A stretch of 45,737 bases of DNA, taken from positions 38,955 through 84,691 of the forward strand of contig JH153423.1 in NCBI GenBank assembly GCA_000226015.1, in the 5' to 3' direction. Below, piece by piece: positions 1 through 9,200 of the stretch. A program made the translations under genes and the position numbers. The notes below the pieces were generated by a model. The model worked only from the letters and a program-made list of their open reading frames with translations, was not told the origin of the DNA and ran no database searches. This stretch comes from Mnemiopsis leidyi (lineage: Eukaryota > Ctenophora > Tentaculata > Lobata > Bolinopsidae). Position 1 is the stretch's first letter. Every line of letters begins with the position of its first letter.

Positions 1-309
1 GCTTCGAGAGTAATCACTGGAAAATACAAACATGACCATCTTGAAAATGATTTATATAAATTACATTGGCTAGATATTCGAAAGAGGATTATTTTTAAAA
101 TTGCGTTATTGGCTTATAAATCAATTAATGGCATTGCTCCTAAATATTTGCAAGACTTTTTCAGATTTTGTCACCATGGTCATACTTTAAAAAACAATCT
201 GCCATTACACATTACTACCAGTTTGAGTTTAGCATCTTTTAAAACATCGTTAAAAACGTATCTCTTTACTCTCTCAGATAGTGAAACTATAAAATTGTAT
301 CGAAGTTAA
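1..309 (+). mobile_element. 3' end of a LINE (CR1/L2-like) reverse transcriptase ORF, truncated by the window edge
   Basis: Frame 1 is open from the first base to a TAA at 307-309 and gives about 102 residues. Readable motifs are ASRVITGKYKHDHL, LHWLDIRKRIIFKI and LLAYKSINGIAPKYL. These match the C-terminal thumb/tail block of CR1/L2/jockey-type non-LTR retrotransposon polymerases, which usually reads like 'AARL(V/I)TG...LHWLPV..RI.FKI..L.YK..NG.AP.YL'. The endonuclease and the catalytic polymerase core would lie to the left of the window, so activity cannot be judged. The end of this ORF is undamaged. The A/T-rich DNA after it, with a short ATT run near 478-500, is probably the element's 3' UTR, but the 3' boundary is not defined. 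Confidence 0.75.
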
Positions 310-3008
310 TCATTTGTCACCTTCTTTTCTAGTATTTTAAAAAACTTAGAAGGTAATGAGCAGTTTTGTGCAGTGTGATCTTCAATAATTTAGTTTCTCC
401 TTATGTTTTTGATTATCTTCTAGTTTTTATCGCACTGCTGGGTATAAGCTTTTGCTTAATTGCGGAGTTAAAATTACATTTATTATTATTATCATTAGCC
501 AAACCCCCCTGCCCCCTCGTCATCAATCATCATCATTTGGAAACCCCCCTCCCCTCCTAGGTGATGACGTCATATGTGAACGACCCCTAATAAGCAATTT
601 TTTGTCGCAAACAACTTTTTACGCGCACACTCATTTATTTAAGAAAATATTGTACCAGAAGTATTTCGGCACCCATTAGGATGAAAGAACTGCTCTTAAC
701 CATCAATGAGGAGCAATGTTTTAGTTTGCGGTTAGTATAGGTACGAGCACAGTGACAAAATATACTAGCCCTGAACTCATAACCCATAAATCCTGGGATC
801 CTAGTAATGCACAAATTTCTACCCTTTATTCCGTCTGAAATTAAGTTGAACTCTATATTTAGATATATCTAAATTGCTTCCAAGACGATTAAACCTTAAA
901 ATTTTTCGCCTGCGGAAAAAAGGATATTCTTGGAAAACAATGATATTAAGGGCAGAATATTCTCCAAAAAGTTACTGGTTCAGAGAGAACCGAAATTGAA
1001 CGACATTGCCAAATTGCTTTTGAGACACTAGAACCTTGAAGATTTTAAGTCTGCCACGGGCTGAATCTACTTGCAACTTCCAATATAAAATTATGAGCAG
1101 CAAAATGAGCTCCAAAAAGTTACAGTATCTTTTCAATTTTTTGTCGGCGGTAACGTTTAGGTAAACGATTATTGGCTGTGTTTTGGGCGTATACTTCACC
1201 TTCCAAAATCAGTTTTTATCGATTATTCGTAGCTCGGCATAGGCTAGATAGTATTAGTAACTAGTTTCACAAAATTCTAACCGAAATTTTGTGCTTTAAA
1301 AAAGCTAAGTATCCAAAGGAAATTTATTTTTCTTCATCTATGAATTGTTAAGGGCTTTTATGGATTCTGGGGGTGCTAAAACATACTTGCCTAAGATAAT
1401 CACTCGAATATTGGTCATTTGATTACAAAATCACGGGTCATTCAATTAGAGATGTGTATTGTTATAGTATCCACTTAAAAGACCATTACCCAGCTAAAGA
1501 AACACAGTGCTGGCCAACGTCATAGACCGACTGCCCCGGTCAAGAGACCCACTCCAAGCTTATAGGATCCACCATAAAGCTCGGAAGGCCCACTAACCTG
1601 ACAATACCAGCTTCCAAGACCCATTTACCACTTACCAGATCAAAGTTAAAGGGCACAGTTACATAAACTTTTAAGAAATAAACGAAGTATAATTTTTGAT
1701 CCCATGTAAAACAGAGAAGCAAAGAAATAGAATCCCGGAAATTAGCCTTTCTCCATTACAATATTATTCCCCTAGTGGCCCTTTGATGGTTTCTTTCTTC
1801 ATCATGATAGTTTTAGCTAAAACATCTCCCCCCTTCCATTACACAAGTCTTACTTTTCAGGGAGAGTTGGAGCTTATTTGTAACAAGAAGACGCTCACTG
1901 ACGATGCCACCCTGGAAAACATTTGGCTGGATACTTGGAAACGCAAGGTTTGATGGATAAACCCATATCATGTAGTCATGTTTATTGTGTAAACTGAACT
2001 TATATGTTCAGCTAATTTCGTCAGATGATGAAATGCAAATTGTAATGCAACTACCGCTAAATTTAATCTATTCAATACTCTAAAAATTTCAGGAGGCTCC
2101 GATGACAGTCTTTTACAATAAAAAGAAGTGAATTAAAGCATTATTACAAACAGTTAGTCGTTGTTTCAAGAAATCAATTGAAGTGTTCTCTGACTTGAGA
2201 CTTTTAGAGTTTGGACCTAGCAAGAAGTGCTATGCAGTCATCCGATCTGTCACTTCTCCAGTTATTGCTGATTGAGAAATATTTGAGTAGCTGCACGATT
2301 ACAAGATCGGAAAAATCGAAGTTTTTGTAAACGGATTTTATTTCTCTGTGGTGTTCAACTTTAATACTTCATCATTATCATATTGTTAGCCATGGTTTAA
2401 TTTTTGTGTATTGACATTTATTCATTTAATTTTTTTCTGATAGTTGACCTTATTAATCATCATTGTCTTTTTATTTCCCTAGATGTTTGTAACTCTAAAT
2501 TTGCTCCGAATGTACCATTTGAGGCTCCTGAAACTCGCAAGGAAAACTCACCCTTTGTACACAAACTATTTACATCGCAACATTTGCGTTTTTGTATAAA
2601 AAATTTCAAAACATGTCAGCTGTCAAGCCGCATGAAGTAATACACATGCACAAAACTATCTTAAAATTCTTAAAAGGAACTGAAACTTGTGATGTTAAGA
2701 ATCAATTTTCTGTTGTCGCTAAAATCAGCCCCGTATTTCAAAATACAAAGGGTGTAACAATAACTTATGAGACATCCACTCTAAGTCTTTATGTCGGCTT
2801 TGGCGTCAATATTACCATCAAACGTTCCTTTGGTTAAACCAGTCACGTTGTTCGGTTTCGTTCTGTGGTGATATAACCTCCAGATTCCCAGCTGACTTAT
2901 TGACACCCATCTGTTAGAAACACTTTCCGCCTGCAGCCCACTCCTTCCTTACATTTCAGATCAGAGCACGCCATACTTTTGACCGTGCATGTACACACGT
3001 GACTCCTC
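310..3008. other. Non-coding stretch between the LINE end and the Kv channel stop codon
   Basis: Only short chance ORFs are seen, in mixed frames, with no splice-bounded coding block I can support. The left part is probably LINE 3' UTR. The right part (about 2.5-3.0 kb) should contain the 3' UTR of the minus-strand Kv gene. I could not fix a polyadenylation signal with confidence. Confidence 0.5.
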
Positions 3009-3296
3009 TCAAGCTTTGTGATTGGAGAAATCTGCAGGACCGTCATCCTCATCTTCGTCCGAGGATTCGTAATATCGGTCGTCTTCGTCTTGGTACTTAA
3101 GATCGTCGTAACAGGAGCTGAACTTGCTCACTATAATCGTCATTGGCAAGGCTAGGAAGATCATCGAAAGGAAAACGACAACCGAGCCCAGTACCTTGCC
3201 AGCTCCGGTCTTGGGGACTATGTCTCCGTACCCCACCGTGGACATTGTCACCACCGCCCACCAGCATCCCATCATTATGGACTCCAGCTGTGACTT
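3009..3296 (-). CDS. Kv channel exon 7 (pore helix, selectivity filter, S6, C-terminal tail)
   Basis: The acceptor is cgaatttcag|AAG (phase 0). It encodes KSQLESIMMGCWWAVVTMS, then TVGYGDIVP, S6 ending FLALPMTIIVSKF, and an acidic tail of about 35 residues (DEDDRYYESSDEDEDDG) ending HKA before TGA. The tail is much shorter than in many Kv channels and has no standard PDZ-binding terminus. Confidence 0.96.
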   Translation of the reverse strand, partial: KSQLESIMMGCWWAVVTMSTVGYGDIVPKTGAGKVLGSVVVFLSMIFLALPMTIIVSKFSSCYDDLKYQDEDDRYYESSDEDEDDGPADFSNHKA

Positions 3297-6200
3297 CTGA
3301 AATTCGTGTTTGTAAACTTTGGTGCTTTCATGTAAAATCTTATTTAATCTCGAAATTACTTGGGAAGAAGCCGAAATTCCTTAATTTTGCAGATAAATTT
3401 CCCATTTCTAGCAGTATGGTAGTATATTTGCCCAATTAACTGAAGCTCCACGTTTCCTCGTAGCATAACAACGTTTTGGGGGCCTCTAATTTATCTGAAT
3501 TTGTACAAGTAAGCCCAGGAAGGTCCGTGCCAGCGCTCAAGAAATTTGTAGCGAGTGGCGTCCAATTACATGCCTTGTTCTAATCTTATTCATGTGTCAA
3601 CAGCTTTGTGTGTCGATGCGCTTATTTTCTGACCTAATTTCTGTGGAGAGCCACAAGTTGCCAAAACTTACATAATTTATACCCAACTGAGAGCTTATCG
3701 ACGTTTTAAATTGATCATGGTGAATTGTGTGTGATTCCTACTCTTAAAGGCCTTGAAGTTTCTCTTAGATTTTAAATGTTTGGAAAATTACCTTAAAACA
3801 ATGACAGCTAAAGGCAAACTTGCCAATGGAGATACACACAATATAAAGCATAAACAAAGCAGCACGAATATCAGAAAATCAGTTCTCATTTAAAATGAGA
3901 ACAGGTATTGAATACAAATGTATAAACAGCATGATTCTGAGCCTTTTGCCTTGGCAATTCGATCTATAAGAAAATTATGCTGGCATTCAACAGCTTGCTT
4001 AAATTATCATCGTCCGCACATTTTTTATTGATTTTTCAAAGATGATCTGCGGAGAGTTGCATGATAAATCATTTCTGGCGTAAGACTATGGCACAAACAC
4101 CATACAAACCATTGCTCTTGGTAATACTCGTATTGATTCAATCAATTCATCCAATATACATCATTTAGCAATCTAACTCTAAGTGTTGCTTTTAAAAGGC
4201 ATACCTCTTTTCAAAGTTAAACTTACTCTGCAATATTGGGTCTGTACTTGTCGCAAACTTCAAAGGCAAGATAGACGATTTTTGTCATGGTTAGGTTTTC
4301 ATGCATCAAACCTTAATATTTTTCTTAGACTCAAGTCACACATTCTCAACTGTACTATATATTGAGCACTGAAAAACTGCTTGGCTTTTTACAGCCCCTA
4401 ATTTAATTTCAACTACATAAAAATTGAATGAATGTCCTGGTTATGTTATTTCATAATCATACTAGCTTTAGGAGAAATTGGTAAGGAATTTTCTCGGTCT
4501 GGTACCACGCTTATTTATATCGTCTTAAAACTGTCAAATTAAGCACAATTAATCATTTGCATTGGAATCATCCCTAATCAAGTTCAAAGATCAATTTTAA
4601 AGATGTCTTGTTAATGAATGGTTTGCATAAGATGTTAAACCGCAGAGAATGCACATGGATAGCGATATAAAACTGATAGATTTTTAACACGGTTTCATGC
4701 ATTAGGAATTAAAGATGTTTTTAAGGACCAATATCCAAAGACTGGTTAGATCTCTAAGTCTAAAGTTTAAGAAAACTGAGACTGAGAGTAACTCACTACA
4801 ACGCGTCAAGAGGTCAAGAGTTGCAATTAAAATCGTATACTTATACCACACAGGTGCTGTCCCGTTCCCGTTTATTTTGAAGTATTGGTTATTGTTGATT
4901 CAATTTCGGCTAGATTGCATGTCCGTCAGTTGAGCCACTAGCTTATTTATTAGCTATTAGATTTTCTATTATGGTTATACTATTACTTAGTCGTAGTTTT
5001 CTGAGATATTTCGCAAACAGCCACGTATAAATTCACACTCGTGCAATTACACCAAGTACATTACACACATCCAACCAAAATATAAATACATATGGCACAT
5101 GGACATGGAATGGACAGTTTTTTTAAAAGCAGAGAGCGTCTTCCGAAGCATTTCCGTTAAACCTGATGACAATCGCATAACTGTAACACTCCGCAAACAT
5201 TGCTGGCTATTAAAACTCAATATGAGGGACACAGCGCTACATCAACACCTTTTTACACATTTCTACGCATCGGTTGCCATGCCAATATATGCAAATCGAC
5301 GATGGTTGCCATGCCAATAATATATGCAGATCGACAGCCGCAGTGGCTGACTATTCAACAAGAATGCGGGAAACTTTTAGGTTTGGTGCAACATAACACT
5401 GCACGCTGCACGGGCTACGCCAGTAGAGCTGCTATCATGCTTTGTGTTTATACACGTTGGACTCACTACCTCTCCATCTTCCTCACTAACTTCCTCGTTG
5501 TTGTCAGCGTAGTAGATTATCGAGCCGAACGTCACGATGCCAATCATCCACAGCAGGACTAGGATGCTCAGCTCGTTCAAACTAAAATGAAGGAGGTTGT
5601 TATGTTTATAGTTTAACGTCTAGTTCTTGATGAAAGTACAATACAATTATACAAGTCGTACTTTACGTTCATTTTTTCCACCAAGCCGGCCGCGAAGCGG
5701 CCTTAAAAAGGCATAAGGTGGTTAGGAATCGGATGATTTTGGTGGTATAGTGGGGTTAGCAGGATGGTGGTCCGTCGTCGTCGTCGTCGTCGTGTCCCGC
5801 TCCTTTATCAAAATTACGATTGCGCAGATTGTTTTTAATTCAATGCGCCGCGCATCACTGTAGACTGATTAAATTTAATGACTAAGATCGTGAGTGTGGG
5901 ATTTGATTAATGATTGGTCTTGCGAATTCGGAATTGGGACATGCCAATCAAAGTGTTAGTCTGTCTGATGGAATTGACAACAAAAATAAAAAAACATAGT
6001 CGCGGCTTGATATTTTCTCAAACACAAAAAGTCACTGAAAATCACGATAATTGATCGATTCGGGCGGTGCAAAACCAAAATGTACATTGTGATATCAGCG
6101 ATAAATTTGATTGTTTACTTCAATCACTCTTCGTAAATGATGAAATCCGACTTATAAAACTAAGGAATAGGAGTGATTTTTGCGAATTTTCCCATTGTAA

Positions 6201-9200
6201 TAGATGAAGCTTCATGAAGTTATTAGTTGTAACCAAATTTGCAACGGGATTTTAAAGGTTTTAACTAATGATGAATGAATGTTCACTGTCAGATGGATTA
6301 CTGGCTGCACAGTGGCCAGTGCTTGCTTTACAACATTTAAAGTTCAATTCAGACATTTGGCAAAAATTCACTCGCATACCTACAACATGTATCGCGATAC
6401 AGATCATGATCAAATCGTCGACAAAACGAAGCAATAACAAATAGAACTAACAACTAACCAAGCGCAAGAATTTTAGCGCGCACAATTTTCATTTTATAAT
6501 GCACGTGCCATGTCAATTTTATTTACACGGTGCCCGTTATCAATGCATGGCTTATGCCTCAAATCACTGCAAGTGAGTGGCGAGTATTTAAAGTGTAGTA
6601 TTATTCTTCATCATACTCAAATAAGATTTTAACAGCTCCGGCTGGGTGGAAATATATCGCCCGTCTGTCGGGAATAACGGGCGAAATTCTTGTTAACTGT
6701 AAGTTATGAAATTCTTTGTCAGTTTATAGAAGTTATTTCACTTAAGTGTTGTGATCACCTTCAATTATATTTTATTTAATTATATTTATATCCTAATTTA
6801 AAGATAATTTCAAACCTCTTCTTGAGAACATTGACGATGATCATAAGTTGGTCGCTGTGCCTTGCGAGTTTCAGTAATCTGATAACCCTCATTAATCTTA
6901 ATACCTGGGCAGTAAATTGATTTTAATTAGCTTTATTGCCTTCTTTATTCAAATTTATCAAAATTGTTTACTTTGGGAAATAATAGCAATAGGGCTTGGC
7001 CGGGAATTGAACCCGGGACCTCTCGCACCCTAAGCGAGAATCATACCACTAGACCACCAAGCCGTTGCCGGAAAAATTTGTTAAGCATATTTTATATAGT
7101 AACATGATACAATAAATTTGTCTGCTGCTAGCTAGGCTGATTTGTATACGAAGGTTGCCAGGAAGGCGGAAGCTGCGGTATTAATGCACTTTTGCATAAT
7201 ATCCTGCTATGCCTGATTAATAAGTGTAACTGAAAACAATTCAGTGTCAACTTCAGGACAGACTGTCCTCAGGGCAGATTTAGTATTGGATTTAATGAAA
7301 CATTTCCTGTAGCGGTGCTATGTCTATATAACGGAAGCTGAACAGAGATCGGGACAGTAGACGGGCTATGCAAAAGTGAAGACGAAAGGCACTGATATCG
7401 TCGTTTTTGTAGAGACTAAAGAGGTTGAATAAGCTATAAAAAGTAAGAAAAATTTATTTTGTAACAATATTGATATGTCAGTATTATTGCTAATTGTTTG
7501 TCTTATATTATCATTAGTTAGCCAAATTTTAAGTTCGTTCTTGGAAAATTATATGCCGTTTTCGGATAAATTGTAATCGCCTATTGAAAATCAAATCAAC
7601 AATAAACCACATGTAGAAGATTTGAAGATATTACGTTAAACTTTAAAGAAATGAATTGCCTTACCTTCAAGGCGACAAACTGGCCCTTACTACCGTCTGC
7701 AGAGCTCTCGGCGGTTGGATCAGCTCCAATCATGTATTCTGTTATGATCATGATAAAGAACGGGAGGATCGCTAAAAAGTCTAACCAGTTCAATACTGAC
7801 TTAAGGAAGCTGAGTTTACCAGGCCACACAACTAGCCGAATTAAAAAGTCCGCTGAGAAGAACATGACACAGCCAGCATCGCCCCAGAAGAACACGTAGT
7901 ACCAAGTTGAGGTTTTGATGGCGATCCGCTCTTTAAAATAGGGTTCCGTTTCCGCGATGAACAGAATGATTGAACATAAAATGAAAAATGTGTCCACGAA
8001 AGCCCATATTCGGGATCTGATGTCCTCTCCGGGCTCTGCTACTACGTAATAAATCTTTCGCTGCCAACGTGGCCAGTTTTTGTGACGGGGTGGTTTGCGT
8101 TTTGCGACTGCTTTCTCTTCTTGATTGTTTCGAGCGGTGATCCGAAAGAACTCTAGCTCGCTCTCGAACTGAATCAGAATGAATTTTAGCGAGAATATTT
8201 TATACATGCCGTTCTGTTCATAAGAAGTTGTTAATGAACTTTGTACAAAGTAATGGCTGTGATAAACAATTTATTAAATTGAAATTGAAAAGAACTCAAG
8301 TATGACAGAAAAAAACTAACGTCTTTTATCTCCACAGAGTTGGGGCATTGTAGATGTCCGGTCCTGTAAAAGTTGAGGATCGCTTCGAAAGCTTTTCTGT
8401 TTCTGAGATGGGAATATAAGGTCAGTTCCGCCTTTAATTCTATCAATATAATTCCTTGTAGTTTATTGAATTTGCCTTAGTTTTAGTGTTTAGTCTGCAT
8501 TTTTGGTGAAATGTTAGATATTTTCTCAAATATCAAACTGGACTTTAGGCCAAACCTGTCGAAAAAGTAGCAGTTAAGTTCTTTATTGAAGTGACACTCC
8601 CTATCGGAACTCCCGAGTAGGGTGTCCGGATAGTTTGTCAAGGTCGATAGATAAGTGTAAAACTTGTAGCCTGAAAGGAGTCAGCGTGGTTAAGAATATG
8701 CTAACTTTATTGCTTCTAAGTAGGGTAAGTATAAATCTTTCGTGTAACTCTTATAAATATAAACAGCCGTAAATTCCACAGAAATATGACAGATCACAGA
8801 GCGACAAAAGAAATTGACATTAATATAAGTATATATAATATAAAACAAGACTTGCGGCCGCTTTCATTGTGTCAGGCGACCGCTGAATTTCCCGTGCCAT
8901 GCCATCGCTTATTGTTATTACAATTCACGGAATGAGGAATAAAAATACGCAACAGGCAACTGGCATTTCGCAAACCACTAACCAGACGTCATTTCGGTCA
9001 TTTTCATTGTTCTGCACGTGTTAAACGGCAAACGCGCGAATTAATGCAGCCGTTCGATGCAAGATTTGAAAACTGCACGCTGCACGCGCAAAGTTTGAAC
9101 ACAATAGCGCGTTTCTTTCATTGTTTGTTTCAAATATCTTGAGTCTGCATAACGTCGCCATCATTGTATTGTATATGCGACCTTTATTCGTACAACGTTC

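Larger units (their letters stand above)
5582..6815 (-). other. Kv intron 5
   Basis: No coding block is seen. It contains a GC-rich hairpin (5688-5702) and a CGT trinucleotide run (5773-5793). Confidence 0.8.

Noticed and set aside
5200..5562. 120-codon plus-strand ORF
   Set aside because: Antisense to Kv exon 6 and containing the 5272-5335 repeat; no domain.
7651..7899. 82-codon plus-strand ORF
   Set aside because: Antisense shadow of Kv exon 4.
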